NCBI GenBank assembly: GCA_964510315.1
Contig: CAZEAP010000007.1
Coordinates: 54,948 to 118,947 of the forward strand
Length of the DNA: 64,000 nt
Source: CAZEAP01 sp964510315
Lineage (GTDB): Bacteria > Planctomycetota > Brocadiia > SM23-32
Direction: 5' to 3'
This document shows positions 15,919 through 25,310 of this stretch, in pieces. Position 1 is the first letter of the stretch. Every line of letters starts with the position of its first letter. Position numbers and translations under genes: made by a program. The notes under the pieces were generated by a model. That model saw only the letters and a program-made list of their open reading frames with translations. It was not told the origin of the DNA and did no database searches.

Positions 15919-16972
15919 TCGCCGCCAGCCGCTCGTAGCCGAACATCTCGAAATAGCGCTCCAGCACGGAGGTCACTTCCGCCACCCAGGCGTCACGCAG
16001 GCTGACCAATGGGAAGTAATCCAGGTCCGGCCCGACGTGCCCGCCGTACTCCTGCTGGACCCGCTCCTCGGCCAGCGCCTCGGGGGCCAGCAGACCCTCC
16101 TCAACCCATTCTTCGGCCCGTTCGCGCTCCACCAGGTTGCCCACGTTGCGCAGGGCGAACTCCACCATCCGCTCCGCCCCCGTCTTCTCGATGATGGTCC
16201 AGACGTTGACCTTCACGAAACCGTCGTTCGGCACGCTGCTGAGGTCGGCCTCCCCCATGCAGCTCGTGCCGTGAAGGACCAGGTTGGGGCCGACGGCTTC
16301 GGCGATGCGGCGGGCACGCTCCGGGTGGTACTTCGCTTGCCCCGTCTCGGCCGCCCGGTGCTCGGTGCCGACGTTCGGCACGATAAGGTCGCAGCCGGTA
16401 TCGTTCAGGAAACGCGCCGCCTTCTCCGGGGTCGTCATGGGGAAGGCTTCCCCTTCCTCGCGGGCCTCTTTAAGTTCCGCCACCGCCCCCTCGACGACCA
16501 CCCGGTCGCCGAAGCGTTCGACGTAGTCAGCGGTCAGCTCCAGGTTCCGCTCGAACGGGTTGTGGCTGGCGTCGAACATCACCATGGCGAACTCGTCCAC
16601 GTTCTCCTCCAGCAGCCAGCAATCGCCGTCGGGCTGACCGTGGTCCAGCATGGGGAAGACGCGGCAGTGCGCGTAGGGTCCTTCCGGCATAAGGAGCACC
16701 CGGAGATCGGAGATGAGGCCCCGGTACCCCAGCCGGCGCTGCCCGCAATACCAGTAGTTCCACAGGTGCCGGCGGGCGGCGTAGTCGCCGCAGAAGGAAA
16801 GTGAAACCGGCGGCCGCTCGAGCCCAAAACGGCGGCCGGCCGCAACGGCGGCCTCCAGCACGGCCTCGATGGTCCAGGGATTCTCCGCGCAGAAACAGGG
16901 CAGCGCAACCCGGCGCTCCCTGAAACTGTCCAGAAGTGCTCGAGTCTGCTCGGCGTCGTTCACGATCGGCAT
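15896..16972 (-). CDS. Class II fructose-bisphosphate aldolase-like protein
   Basis: 358 residues from ATG at 16972 with GGAG six bases upstream. Class II (metal-dependent) aldolase features: FPMLDHGQPD (catalytic Asp and a zinc-ligand His), MFDASHNPFERNLELTADYV, VVVEGAVAEL, the zinc-ligand region VPNVGTEHR, and LVLHGTSCMG with the last His ligand. The family cleaves ketose 1-phosphates or bisphosphates through a zinc enediolate. Divergence from FbaA and GatY prevents naming a substrate. The C-terminal residues (AARTADERR) come from a dispersed repeat that overlaps the 3' end, so the natural terminus may have been replaced. It has its own near-consensus promoter and diverges from folC. Confidence 0.75.
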   Translation of the reverse strand: MPIVNDAEQTRALLDSFRERRVALPCFCAENPWTIEAVLEAAVAAGRRFGLERPPVSLSFCGDYAARRHLWNYWYCGQRRLGYRGLISDLRVLLMPEGPYAHCRVFPMLDHGQPDGDCWLLEENVDEFAMVMFDASHNPFERNLELTADYVERFGDRVVVEGAVAELKEAREEGEAFPMTTPEKAARFLNDTGCDLIVPNVGTEHRAAETGQAKYHPERARRIAEAVGPNLVLHGTSCMGEADLSSVPNDGFVKVNVWTIIEKTGAERMVEFALRNVGNLVERERAEEWVEEGLLAPEALAEERVQQEYGGHVGPDLDYFPLVSLRDAWVAEVTSVLERYFEMFGYERLAARTADERR

Positions 16973-17060
16973 GGCGGCTCCGTCCCCGAAGGGATGCTTG
17001 ACTTCGCGACGCGCCGGTGGGAAACTACACGTCCCGCCCCGGCAACCCAGCGGGCAGCTC

Positions 17061-17089
17061 AGTCTACGCGGCGCCCTGCGTCCTGTCAA
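17061..17089 (-). promoter_or_regulatory. Promoter of the aldolase-like gene
   Basis: On the minus strand: TTGACA (17089-17084), 17 bases, TAGACT (17066-17061). The predicted start is near 17054. The -35 element is directly before the folC start region on the opposite strand. Confidence 0.6.
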
Positions 17090-17105
17090 AGAATGGAGGC
17101 TCCCG

Positions 17106-18527
17106 GTGTCCGACAGCTTCCGGCCGGTCGACAGCTTTAAAGAAGCCGTGCGTTTCGTCGAGCAGGGCATCAACTACGAGAAGACGCGCCGCTGGAAATA
17201 CAACACGCGCTACCTGAACCTGGAGCGCATGGAGCGTCTGCTGGAAGCCATCGGGAACCCCCATCGCCGCTACCGGATAGCCCACATCGCCGGCACCAAG
17301 GGGAAGGGGAGCACGGCCGGCGCCGTGGCCCACGTGCTGCGCGCCGCCGGCTGCCGCACCGGCCTCTACAGCAAACCCCACCTCGTCACGCCCCGCGAGC
17401 GGGTGCGCGTGGACGGGGAGATGATCCGCGAAGAGGAGTTCACCCGCAACGTTCGGGCTATGCAGCCGCACGTGGAGTCCAAGCGAGGGGAGGAGGCCGA
17501 GGCCGACCGGGCCCCCACCTACTTCGAGATGCTCACGGCAGTCGCGTTCCATACCTTCGCCGAGCGCGAGGTGGACTGGGCCGTCGTCGAGGTGGGGCTG
17601 GGCGGGCGCCTCGACAGCACCAACGTGGTTCAGCCGGACTGCTGCGCCATCACCGCCATCGGTTTCGACCACACCGACAAGCTGGGCGAGACCGCCGAGG
17701 CCATCGCCGGGGAGAAAGCCGGTATCCTGAAGGAGGGCGTCCCGGTGGTGATCGGCCGACAGCAATATCCGGGCGCACTGGAGACGCTGCGCCGCGTCGC
17801 CGAAGAAAGGGAGTGCCCCCGCTGGGAAGTCGGCCGCGAGCTGCGTGTCCTCCATGCCGAGCCCGCCGTCGCACCCCCGGAACAGCCGGATGCGCCCGTC
17901 GGCTGGCGCTTCGGGTTGGAGACCCCGAACCGCTCCTATCCGGAGCTTTTCTGCCCGATGGCCGGCAGGCACCAGGTGGATAACCTGGCCGCGGCCGTCG
18001 GTGTCGTGGAACTCGCCGCCGCACGCACGGATCTGCAGATGCCCCCGGAGATGGTTGCTCAGGCACTGGGAGAGCACCGCGTGCCGGCCCGCGTGGAGAT
18101 ACTCCGACGCCGACCGGCCTTCGTGGTGGACGTCGCCCATACGGTGGAGTCCGTTCAGGCGCTGGTCGATGCCCTCCGTCTGCACCTTCCGGACCGGCCG
18201 ATGCGGTTCGTCTTCGCCTGCTCGAGGGGCAAGAACGCCGCCGGCATGCTGGAGGTGCTCCGGCCGCACTGCGCCTCTTTCGTCGCCGCCCAGGCGGAGA
18301 GCCCTCGCGCCGTCCCTGCCGAGGAGATCGCCCGAACGGCCCGGGAACTCGGCTTTGAGGAAAAGGTGCCCGAGGGCGTCAGGGTGGTGCCCGACGCCGT
18401 GGCGGCGGTCCGCGGGGAGCTGGCCCGGGCCGAACCCGACGAGATCGTCTGCATAACCGGCTCGTTCCTCACCACCGGCCAGGCCCGCGCCTGGTGGGCC
18501 GAGACCCACCCGGGAATCGAGGATTGA
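17106..18527 (+). CDS. folC: Folylpolyglutamate / dihydrofolate synthase
   Basis: 473 residues from GTG at 17106 (Shine-Dalgarno GGAGG 6 bases away); the open frame extends upstream but only into the divergent promoter. Mur-ligase fold: P-loop HIAGTKGKGS, the SKPHLVTPRERVRVDGE segment, VDWAVVEVGLGGRLDSTNVV, ITAIGFDHTDKLG and GEKAGILKEGVP. The C-terminal domain shows VEILRRRPAFVVDVAHTVES, where the family usually has DGAHN. FolC adds glutamates to folates, and in many bacteria also to dihydropteroate. It is slightly longer than the common 420-440 residues. Downstream lies the accessory-looking islet at 18528-20779. Confidence 0.92.
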   Translation: MSDSFRPVDSFKEAVRFVEQGINYEKTRRWKYNTRYLNLERMERLLEAIGNPHRRYRIAHIAGTKGKGSTAGAVAHVLRAAGCRTGLYSKPHLVTPRERVRVDGEMIREEEFTRNVRAMQPHVESKRGEEAEADRAPTYFEMLTAVAFHTFAEREVDWAVVEVGLGGRLDSTNVVQPDCCAITAIGFDHTDKLGETAEAIAGEKAGILKEGVPVVIGRQQYPGALETLRRVAEERECPRWEVGRELRVLHAEPAVAPPEQPDAPVGWRFGLETPNRSYPELFCPMAGRHQVDNLAAAVGVVELAAARTDLQMPPEMVAQALGEHRVPARVEILRRRPAFVVDVAHTVESVQALVDALRLHLPDRPMRFVFACSRGKNAAGMLEVLRPHCASFVAAQAESPRAVPAEEIARTARELGFEEKVPEGVRVVPDAVAAVRGELARAEPDEIVCITGSFLTTGQARAWWAETHPGIED

Positions 18528-18876
18528 GCCGCGGCGACCGTCAAACCTCCAGGCAGCCTGTTCTCGCGCTCTGCCGGCGTGGGAGCCTTTGCCCTCAGCA
18601 CCGCTCCAGGGCTCAGAGCAGGGGCGTGACCCCACCGTGGCATACCCGGAAATACGATCCTCCCAAACCCAGCATGCTTCTCGGCCATCGTCGCGAACTG
18701 GTTGGTTGGACGTCATAAGGGGCAGACTTTTCTGTTTGACAAGCAATTCATCCGGATGTTAGAAAGGCGCATGGAGCAGGGAAAGAGGGTATTAGCATGC
18801 ATGCTTAGCTGGTCTCTCCAGGAATGCCTGATGCCAAGTTGAGCCACATTCACTTTGGCCGGGGATATATCTGCCT
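18528..18876. other. Intergenic stretch before the protease cassette
   Basis: 349 bases between folC and the small gene at 18877. From about 18700 it is visibly less G+C-rich than the flanks. It contains one possible promoter (18736-18765). Short open frames here lack ribosome binding sites and coding character. No tRNA or repeat was recognised. Confidence 0.5.
18736..18765 (+). promoter_or_regulatory. Possible promoter of the small protein / protease cassette
   Basis: A perfect TTGACA (18736-18741) is followed after 18 bases by TAGAAA (18760-18765), a 4/6 match to the -10. It lies about 110 bases before the GTG at 18877, in the A+T-richer part of the gap. Confidence 0.45.
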
Positions 18877-19041
18877 GTGGGCAAAACCAAAGACACACGA
18901 GAAAAGGCGAGACTCTTCGAGAACATCGATATGGAAGAGGTGTGGAGGAATTACGCCAAAAACGTCCAAGAACACCTTGAGAGAAATCGGCAGGCTCGGG
19001 TGGAATCGCGGGACCCCAAGCGCGCGAAGCACTACGGGTAG
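18877..19041 (+). CDS. Small charged protein, 54 residues, upstream of the protease-like gene
   Basis: GTG at 18877 opens a frame of 54 codons ending at TAG 19039-19041, three bases before the next start. The product begins VGKTKDTREKARLFENID, continues MEEVWRNYAKNVQEHLERN and ends RAKHYG. It is highly charged, probably helical, with no membrane segment. Codon use (clear G/C preference at third positions only in this frame) and the tight spacing to the next gene suggest a real gene rather than chance. The ribosome binding site is poor, with GGGGATAT about 15 bases upstream. I recognise no family. By position and size it could be a chaperone, inhibitor or antitoxin-like partner of the downstream protease. 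Confidence 0.6.
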   Translation: MGKTKDTREKARLFENIDMEEVWRNYAKNVQEHLERNRQARVESRDPKRAKHYG

Positions 19042-19044
19042 CCT

Positions 19045-20583
19045 GTGACTCCCGAGATCCAGTTAGAGGTCTTCCGCTTCGGGTCGGACGAATTCAAGCA
19101 ATATCTTACCGCGCACATATACAAGGACTACCGGGGCAATCGCGAGGTCTTCAAGAAGATCCTGCGCCTTCTGGCGACGCGCTATCCCTCTCCTTGCCGG
19201 AGCGTCGTGATCGAAGAGCCCTACGTGTGTAAGGATTACCTGGACGAATTCACCGGGTTCTACGCTGCCAGCTTTAAAAACTATCCTGCCACCTGCAAAC
19301 GTCTCCACTTTTTCGCTACAGAGGTCTCGCCCCGGACAGCTTTCGACTTCGCCAAGTACCGAAGCTCCTACCTCGGATTTGTGGTCATCCGGCCGACCGA
19401 TCTCCAGAAGGTAGGTCGGTCGATCTTAAAAGCGCCCTGCGAGGACCCAGAAAATGAGTTCGTGCTCTGCAAAACTCCCAATAACGCTGCTCATCTGCTG
19501 ACCGCTGAATTCGAGGTGGATGCAACGCCCTTCATCCAGCAGGACACGCAGGTAGGCGCCTGTGCGACGGCAGCGATGTGGTCGGCCGCAAGGTATTTGA
19601 GCCGGAAGTTGGGCACCCGTGAGTTTTACCCCTCCGAGATTACAGCGGCAGCACGGGAAACGCTGACCCTGGGCAGGACATTCCCTGCTAAAGAAGGATT
19701 AACCGGGTTGCAGATCGTCGAAGGCCTCAGCCATCTTGGCTACGAAACGGAGCTGCTCGAGAGGCGCGCTTTGCGACCATCTCCGTTGGTGCGGGCGATG
19801 TCAGGCGAGACAGAGAACGAAGCCTTGCAGGACCTCCAGTTCGCCCGCATCGTGTATCGGTATGTAGAGAGCGAAATGCCGGTCATATTGCTGCTGCCGC
19901 GGCATGCCGTGCTTGCTATCGGGCACACATACGACCCAGACCAGACGGCCGATCTGACCATCCAAAAGATCCCCCATCTGATTGTGCACGACGACGCCAG
20001 GGGCCCATACGGGAAACTGCCTGTAAGGCCGGACTGCAACGACGGTCAGTTCTTTCCGGATGTCGAGAAGGCGGTCTTCATCATGCCCCCAGAGTGCAAG
20101 ATGCGGGGCCAGGATGCTGAGGACGGGGCCGTCCAGTTCCTGCTGTGGGAGTTCCTGGGGAGCTTGGATCCGGAGGCGCGGGGACTGCTGGGGGATACCG
20201 TCGAGATCGATATGGCCGACCCGGTGTCTGTCCTGCGCCAGCTATTCGTCCGAACCATTCTTAGGCCGAACATCGAGCTGAAGAAAGAAATGTTGGACCT
20301 TACCGTACCACAGCGCATCCGCCGCCGCATTGCCCGGACACCACTTCCGAAATATGTGTGGATGCTGGAGCTTTCAACACAGCCGCAGGTGAGCAAAGAG
20401 GCCAAGCGCCGGCGACGCAGGATCGGGGAGATCGTTATCGATTCCACTGCGCCGGCGCAGACGAACATGGTGCTATTCTTCCGGCTTGGACCTCTTTGGG
20501 GTTTTCTGGACCGCGATGATCCGTCGTTTTTTTCCGCTGACTTCGACGCACGGCATATTTTTCTCCCCCAATGGGCAAGGTAA
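19045..20583 (+). CDS. Putative papain-like (C39-like) cysteine protease, function unknown
   Basis: 512 residues from GTG at 19045. The middle of the protein carries a papain-fold triad pattern: FIQQDTQVGACATAAMWSAARYL (oxyanion Gln at 165/166 or 169, Cys173), LLLPRHAVLAIGHTY (His287), and HLIVHDDARGPYG (Asp316 or Asp317). The N-terminal 150 residues form a separate, unrecognised domain with YLGFVVIRPTDLQKVGRSIL. The roughly 160 residues after the triad are also unassigned. No signal peptide or membrane segment is seen, so it probably acts in the cytoplasm. It starts 3 bases after the 54-residue gene. Base composition is lower in G+C than its neighbours, suggesting transfer. Enzyme class is inferred from motifs; no substrate is implied. 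Confidence 0.65.
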   Translation: MTPEIQLEVFRFGSDEFKQYLTAHIYKDYRGNREVFKKILRLLATRYPSPCRSVVIEEPYVCKDYLDEFTGFYAASFKNYPATCKRLHFFATEVSPRTAFDFAKYRSSYLGFVVIRPTDLQKVGRSILKAPCEDPENEFVLCKTPNNAAHLLTAEFEVDATPFIQQDTQVGACATAAMWSAARYLSRKLGTREFYPSEITAAARETLTLGRTFPAKEGLTGLQIVEGLSHLGYETELLERRALRPSPLVRAMSGETENEALQDLQFARIVYRYVESEMPVILLLPRHAVLAIGHTYDPDQTADLTIQKIPHLIVHDDARGPYGKLPVRPDCNDGQFFPDVEKAVFIMPPECKMRGQDAEDGAVQFLLWEFLGSLDPEARGLLGDTVEIDMADPVSVLRQLFVRTILRPNIELKKEMLDLTVPQRIRRRIARTPLPKYVWMLELSTQPQVSKEAKRRRRRIGEIVIDSTAPAQTNMVLFFRLGPLWGFLDRDDPSFFSADFDARHIFLPQWAR

Positions 20584-20607
20584 CGGTAAGCGCTACCGCC
20601 CCCCTCA

Positions 20608-20630
20608 CGGCGCAGCGCATGCGCCGTTTG
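20608..20630 (+). terminator. Weak hairpin after the protease-like gene
   Basis: CGGCGCA (20608-20614) pairs with TGCGCCG (20620-20626) across a 5-base loop, followed only by TTTGG. It is 25 bases past the stop. It may end transcription of the cassette. Confidence 0.35.
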
Positions 20631-20779
20631 GTCGCCTTGCCCTCCGCGCCCGGACCAGAGCACGTTCTTAGCTTCATCACGGTCCTGTTGCACGGGGGGA
20701 TGTCTTTCCGCCACCTTGCTCCACTCCCGGGCGTCAATTCGCTGATCGGGACGGTTGAGCATCTGCGTGGGGCAGCGCG

Positions 20780-22723
20780 TCAGTCTTCGGGGGACTGCCA
20801 GGCGCCGTAGCGCTCGGCGTTGCCGCGGGCGAGTTCGGCCAGGTCGGCCTGTCCCAGCGCGGCGGCCGCCTCCGAGAGCGCCAGCCAGGGCTCAGCGTGT
20901 TTGTCCTGGAGGCGGAGCGCCTCCCGTGCGCTTCCCAGGGCGCGCTCCAGCAAGGCTCCCCGCTCTTCGGGCCGCGCCTCGGCCAAGCGGACCAGGCAGC
21001 GCGCCTTCATCGCCAGGGCCGTCCAGCATTCGGGGTTCCTGGTCAGCACGGTCTTCAGCTCCTCGAGCACCCCGGCGGGCGGCAGCTCATCCACCCGCTC
21101 GGGGAACAGCGCCGGGTTGGACAGATCGAGACTCGGGAGCGCCTCCCGGCGGCGGTACTCGTCCTCCCGGAGGGCGACCACGGCGAGGTCGTCCCAGTAG
21201 ACCGTGCGCCACCGTTCGGGCCGGAAGAAATGCCGGGAAGGACGCTTCCGGTAACGAACGAGCAGCATGCGGACATCCCATTCCCGAAGAACATCGTTCC
21301 AGCCCTCGGCTCCGTCGGAGGCCCGGAGGGACTGCTCCAGTATCCGGTCGCCATAGAGCAGGCAGCGGCCGTCCACGAAGACCCGCATCCGCGGCCAGAG
21401 CCGCCAGATCAGGTAACCGCCCCACTCGTAGGTGTTATAGGGCCGCAGGCCGGCCAGGTCGTTCTCCTCCAGGAAGTCACAGGCATCGACCGGGAGCTTC
21501 CGCGCCGAGGGGGCTCCCCAGGGCTCGGTCTCCTGAAGGAGGGGCCAGAAGCCAACCACCAGCACCAGCAGCACGGCAAGATAGGAATAGACGGTCTTTC
21601 GCATGCCGCCGGCGGAGAGATGGGGGGCCGACACGTTCAGATGGCGACCGAGAACCGGGGGGACCAGCAGCAACACCCAGGCCAGGTGGCGGCTGGACTG
21701 AACGGCCAGCACCGAGAACCCGCCGAAAAGCAGCAGGTCGGTGACGAACTCCCCGGCCTGCTCCCGCAGCTCCCCCTCGCGGACCGTGTAGTACAGAGAA
21801 CGCGCCAGGATAAGCACCCCCACCGCAAGGACCGCCCAGAAAACCGCGTAGAAGGGAGCAAGCGGGGTGGGCTGCCATTCCTTGACGCGCCCGAGCGCCT
21901 CCACCCCGCCCAGAAGCCGGAAGGGATACAGCAGCGTTCCGGCCCCGTAGGGGGTGGCCAGGGAAGCCAGAAGGCAGAAAACACCGGCGAAGAACATCGC
22001 CCGGAATCGTGCACCCTCCGGGCCGGTCAGCAGGGCTCGGCCGTAGGGCGCACGCCGCCGGAACCCGACCCTCACCATCTCTCCCACCCCGAAGGCCCCC
22101 AGCAGCAGAATGCCGCCCAGGAAACCGGCGTGCAGGTTCGCCCACAGGAAAGTCAGCAGAGGAAGCGCCAGCAGGCGTCCCTCGCTTCCCCACAGGTAGT
22201 CGGACTCCCGGGGCGGTTCGGCAGCGGGATCGCCGCCCGAACTCGACCGGCTGACGGACCACAGCAGCGCCGCAAAGATAGTAAACAGCACGAAGGAAAA
22301 AAGATACGGACGGGCCAGCCGCCGCGTGCGGAGCTGAAGACAGGCCACCAGCACAAGCACAGAGGCCAGGGGAGCGCCCACTCCGCGCTTCCGGGCGATG
22401 CCCCAGGCGATCATCAGGCTGCCCCCAATCAGGGCGGAGCGCAGCAGCACAATCCCCCACAGGCCGGCCGCCGTGTGGATCAGGTGAAACAAAACCCCCG
22501 AGAGCCAGGAGTGGTATACCCACGGTTCGCCGGCGGCGGTGAAGGAGAACATGTCCTGCCGGGGCACCACGCCGGCGGCCGAGATGACCTCTCCCGCCTT
22601 CAGGTGCCACCAGAGATCATAGGCTATAAGCGGTCCCAGAAACCCCACGACCGCGCCCAGGAACGTGAGAACGAACAGCGCGCGGCGGTTCTGCAGTGTT
22701 TCGTTTAGGCTACCGATTTTCAC
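20780..22723 (-). CDS. Polytopic membrane protein with C-terminal TPR-like helices
   Basis: 647 residues. The first roughly 420 hold about ten hydrophobic segments. An early conserved loop, IAYDLWWHLKAGEVI...PRQDMFSFTAAGEPWVYHSWLSGVLFHL, resembles GT-C-like membrane glycosyltransferase architecture. Then follows a soluble part with YNTYEWGGYLIWRLWPRMRVFVDGR. The last 110 residues are helical repeats of TPR type (AREALRLQDKHAEPWLALSEAAAALGQADLAELARG). It could be a membrane glycosyltransferase or an uncharacterised exopolysaccharide or envelope protein; the catalytic Asp cannot be assigned with confidence. Its start overlaps the comEC stop by 14 bases, so it is translated with comEC. Confidence 0.6.
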   Translation of the reverse strand: MKIGSLNETLQNRRALFVLTFLGAVVGFLGPLIAYDLWWHLKAGEVISAAGVVPRQDMFSFTAAGEPWVYHSWLSGVLFHLIHTAAGLWGIVLLRSALIGGSLMIAWGIARKRGVGAPLASVLVLVACLQLRTRRLARPYLFSFVLFTIFAALLWSVSRSSSGGDPAAEPPRESDYLWGSEGRLLALPLLTFLWANLHAGFLGGILLLGAFGVGEMVRVGFRRRAPYGRALLTGPEGARFRAMFFAGVFCLLASLATPYGAGTLLYPFRLLGGVEALGRVKEWQPTPLAPFYAVFWAVLAVGVLILARSLYYTVREGELREQAGEFVTDLLLFGGFSVLAVQSSRHLAWVLLLVPPVLGRHLNVSAPHLSAGGMRKTVYSYLAVLLVLVVGFWPLLQETEPWGAPSARKLPVDACDFLEENDLAGLRPYNTYEWGGYLIWRLWPRMRVFVDGRCLLYGDRILEQSLRASDGAEGWNDVLREWDVRMLLVRYRKRPSRHFFRPERWRTVYWDDLAVVALREDEYRRREALPSLDLSNPALFPERVDELPPAGVLEELKTVLTRNPECWTALAMKARCLVRLAEARPEERGALLERALGSAREALRLQDKHAEPWLALSEAAAALGQADLAELARGNAERYGAWQSPED

Positions 22724-25274
22724 GGGCCGTTCCTCCCTTGTCTCGATACCTGAACACGGCCTGCCGCCCCGAGGCGTATCCGCGCAGGCGGACGCGGTCG
22801 CCCCGGCGGGTGATTATCACAGCGCCGTCCCGACTTGTGGTCCACAGCGGAACCCCGCGCCGATCGAGGAGTTGGCGGGTCCGCTCATCGCAGTCCTCCG
22901 GCCCCCCGCTGACCACGGCCGCCAGCGGGCTGACATATCCCACGAACTCCTCCAGCCCTTCATGATAACTGCCGTGGTGGGGCATCATCAGGATATCGGC
23001 GTCCAGTCCGGGGCCGTAGGCACGGCAGAGCCTCTGGATGGCCGCGCTCTGCACGTCGCCGGGCAGCAGGAAGCGAAGCCCGCGATAGCGGCACAGCAGC
23101 ACGAGCGACCTTTCATTCTCCGATAGCTTCCGCCCGGCGGCGAACCGCTCGTCCGGGTGCAGAACCCGGCAGTGCAGACCGCCGCCGGAGAGGCGGGCTC
23201 CTTCCTGAACTCTACGGACCGGGATGCCCCGCCGGTCCAAAAGGTCCCGCACGTCCTGCCGGAGCGAACCGCCCCCCGCGGTCATTGGGACGACCACCCG
23301 CCCGACGGCGAAGCGTCGGGACAGGTAGGGCAGGAAGTTGCAGTGGTCGGCGTTCATGTGGGAGATGACGACGGCCCCAAGGGCGTCCATCCGCGCTTCC
23401 CAGAGTATGCCCGCCATGACCTCAGCCCTGCCGGCCGACCAGGAACCGGCGTCGAACAACGTGTTGCGTCCCTCCGGAAGGCGGCAGACGACCGCCTGCC
23501 CGTGTCCCACGTCGGCCACCGTTATCCGGAAATCCCGGCGCAGCCGAATCGCCGCGTCCTGCCAGATGTAGGTGAGACAAAGCGCGAGGACCACCGCCAG
23601 GAAGAACCACCTGCCGGCCCGGAGCCGGCGCCGCATAACCCATAGTCCGAGCCCGGCGTAGAACAGTCCGATCCACCACAAGGGCGGGGCGGGAACGTAA
23701 ACCCCGAACCCCGGCACGTGCCTCGCCGCTTCCAACAGGACATGGATGTCCTCGGCCAGGAACAGGGCCAGCCACACCAGGGGCGCCGCGGCCCAGGGGG
23801 CAACCGCCAGAACCACCAGAAGCAGCATCCCCACCGGCAGCAGGCAGGCCACAACGGGCCAAACCAGCAGGTTCAGCACGGGAGCCACGAAGCTGACCAG
23901 GTTGAAATGGTAGGCCACCACCGGAGCCGTGGCCACCCATACGGTCAGCGAAAGCACAAGGTAGCTCTGCCCCCAGACCCGGAGGTCCGTCCACAGCGTG
24001 CGCTCCTCCGGTGCCCACGCCCGCGACAAGAAGTCCTGCCATGGCCACAGTATGTCGGCCAGTTGAGGGTAGATGGTCACCATGGCGCAGACCGCCAGGA
24101 AGGTGAGCTGGAATCCCGGCAGGAAGAGCTGCGGCGGCGAAATCAGCAGTATAACCGTAGCCGCCCCCAGCAACGCACAAAGGGAGTCCGTCCGTCGATG
24201 CAGCAGCGGGGCGGCAAGGATGAACGTAAGCATCCCGGCCGCCCGCACCGAAGAGACGTGGAACCCGGTGAACAGCACGTAGAACCAGATTCCAGCGATC
24301 ACCAGGACGTGCCGCACCCCCGGCGAGACGGGCAGCCAGACCAGCAGGACGCTGATGAAAAAGCAGAAAATGCCCACGTGCAGGCCGCTTATTGCCAGGA
24401 AGTGGAGCGTCCCGGACTCCCGGAAAAGCCGCTGCTCCCGGGGCGTCAGCCCGCCACGTCGGCCGAAAAGCAGGGCGCGCAGCAGGCCGGAGCCCTTCCC
24501 CGCGCCCCCCGCCGGCAGCCGGTCCTCCAGCCGATCCATCAGCATCGTCCGCAGCCGTCCCACCGCCACCGATGGTGAGCCGTACCACTTCGCCCGGCGC
24601 ACCACCCGGATGGCGGCGGCGGACGGGACCGACGCGGTGCCGTGGCTGCCCATCCGCGCGTAGGCCAGCGCCCGGTCGCTCTGCCCGGGATTGGTGGGAG
24701 GACGGTTCCGGTTGATCTCCGTCAGGAACTCCACCGTGTCCCCCACCCGGAAATCGGGGGCGCCGTAGTTCCAGAAAACGGCCAACCCGCCCTCCGCCTC
24801 CCTCCAGCGCCCGTCACCGAGGGAGACGGCCTCCAGCCGGAGCGGCATGAACCAGAAACGGGACGGACGTTCGCCGTCGGACCGGAAGGCCGAACGCCGG
24901 TAACGGGCCTCCGGCGCGCGCTCGCCGCGCCCGCGGACGCGGTAGAGACCACCCTCGGCCAGAGGGAGGTTCTTCAGGTGATGGGCGGGTTCGGACCGGA
25001 ATCGCAGGGCGTGATTTACGCCGCCTACCGACAGCATCAGGACCAGTGCCAGCACCCAGTTGGACCACCGGCGACGGTCCACCCGGAGGCTCCATAGAAC
25101 GGCTCCGGCCACGCCGAAGCCCAGGGCTGGCCAGAACCACAGGGGAGGGCGGAGAGTGCCGTCCAGGGCGATGCCGGCCGCCATTCCGGCCAGGACGGGG
25201 ATCAGGGGGCGATGGCGCGGCGGAGGCGCTTCGGGCCGATCAGGTTCCGCCGTAGCGCCGTTGTCCATCTCCAC
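22710..25274 (-). CDS. comEC: ComEC/Rec2-type DNA uptake channel with MBL domain
   Basis: 854 residues from GTG at 25274, which has GAGGT six bases upstream; an ATG two codons later (25268) has no proper spacing. N-terminal membrane helices and OB-like DUF4131 region, then the competence channel core around LRALLFGRRGGLTPREQRLFRESGTLHFLAISGLHVGIF, then about eight more membrane helices. The C-terminal metallo-beta-lactamase-like domain has VISHMNADHCNFLPYL and MMPHHGS. In competent bacteria ComEC moves single-stranded DNA through the inner membrane and the MBL part probably degrades the other strand. No other com or pil gene is in the window, so active competence cannot be claimed. Confidence 0.9.
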   Translation of the reverse strand: MEMDNGATAEPDRPEAPPPRHRPLIPVLAGMAAGIALDGTLRPPLWFWPALGFGVAGAVLWSLRVDRRRWSNWVLALVLMLSVGGVNHALRFRSEPAHHLKNLPLAEGGLYRVRGRGERAPEARYRRSAFRSDGERPSRFWFMPLRLEAVSLGDGRWREAEGGLAVFWNYGAPDFRVGDTVEFLTEINRNRPPTNPGQSDRALAYARMGSHGTASVPSAAAIRVVRRAKWYGSPSVAVGRLRTMLMDRLEDRLPAGGAGKGSGLLRALLFGRRGGLTPREQRLFRESGTLHFLAISGLHVGIFCFFISVLLVWLPVSPGVRHVLVIAGIWFYVLFTGFHVSSVRAAGMLTFILAAPLLHRRTDSLCALLGAATVILLISPPQLFLPGFQLTFLAVCAMVTIYPQLADILWPWQDFLSRAWAPEERTLWTDLRVWGQSYLVLSLTVWVATAPVVAYHFNLVSFVAPVLNLLVWPVVACLLPVGMLLLVVLAVAPWAAAPLVWLALFLAEDIHVLLEAARHVPGFGVYVPAPPLWWIGLFYAGLGLWVMRRRLRAGRWFFLAVVLALCLTYIWQDAAIRLRRDFRITVADVGHGQAVVCRLPEGRNTLFDAGSWSAGRAEVMAGILWEARMDALGAVVISHMNADHCNFLPYLSRRFAVGRVVVPMTAGGGSLRQDVRDLLDRRGIPVRRVQEGARLSGGGLHCRVLHPDERFAAGRKLSENERSLVLLCRYRGLRFLLPGDVQSAAIQRLCRAYGPGLDADILMMPHHGSYHEGLEEFVGYVSPLAAVVSGGPEDCDERTRQLLDRRGVPLWTTSRDGAVIITRRGDRVRLRGYASGRQAVFRYRDKGGTARENR

Positions 25275-25310
25275 GCCGATACCTCGCGGGAGGCCGGGTA
25301 AACTGGGCCC

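Noticed and set aside
18824..19048. 74-codon open frame overlapping the 54-residue gene in another frame
   Set aside because: No ribosome binding site and irregular composition; the frame starting at 18877 has regular codon use and fits the next gene's start.
20046..20762. 238-codon minus-strand frame over the end of the protease-like gene
   Set aside because: Antisense to a better-supported gene, rich in Ser/Arg; I considered a transposase remnant but saw no family motif.
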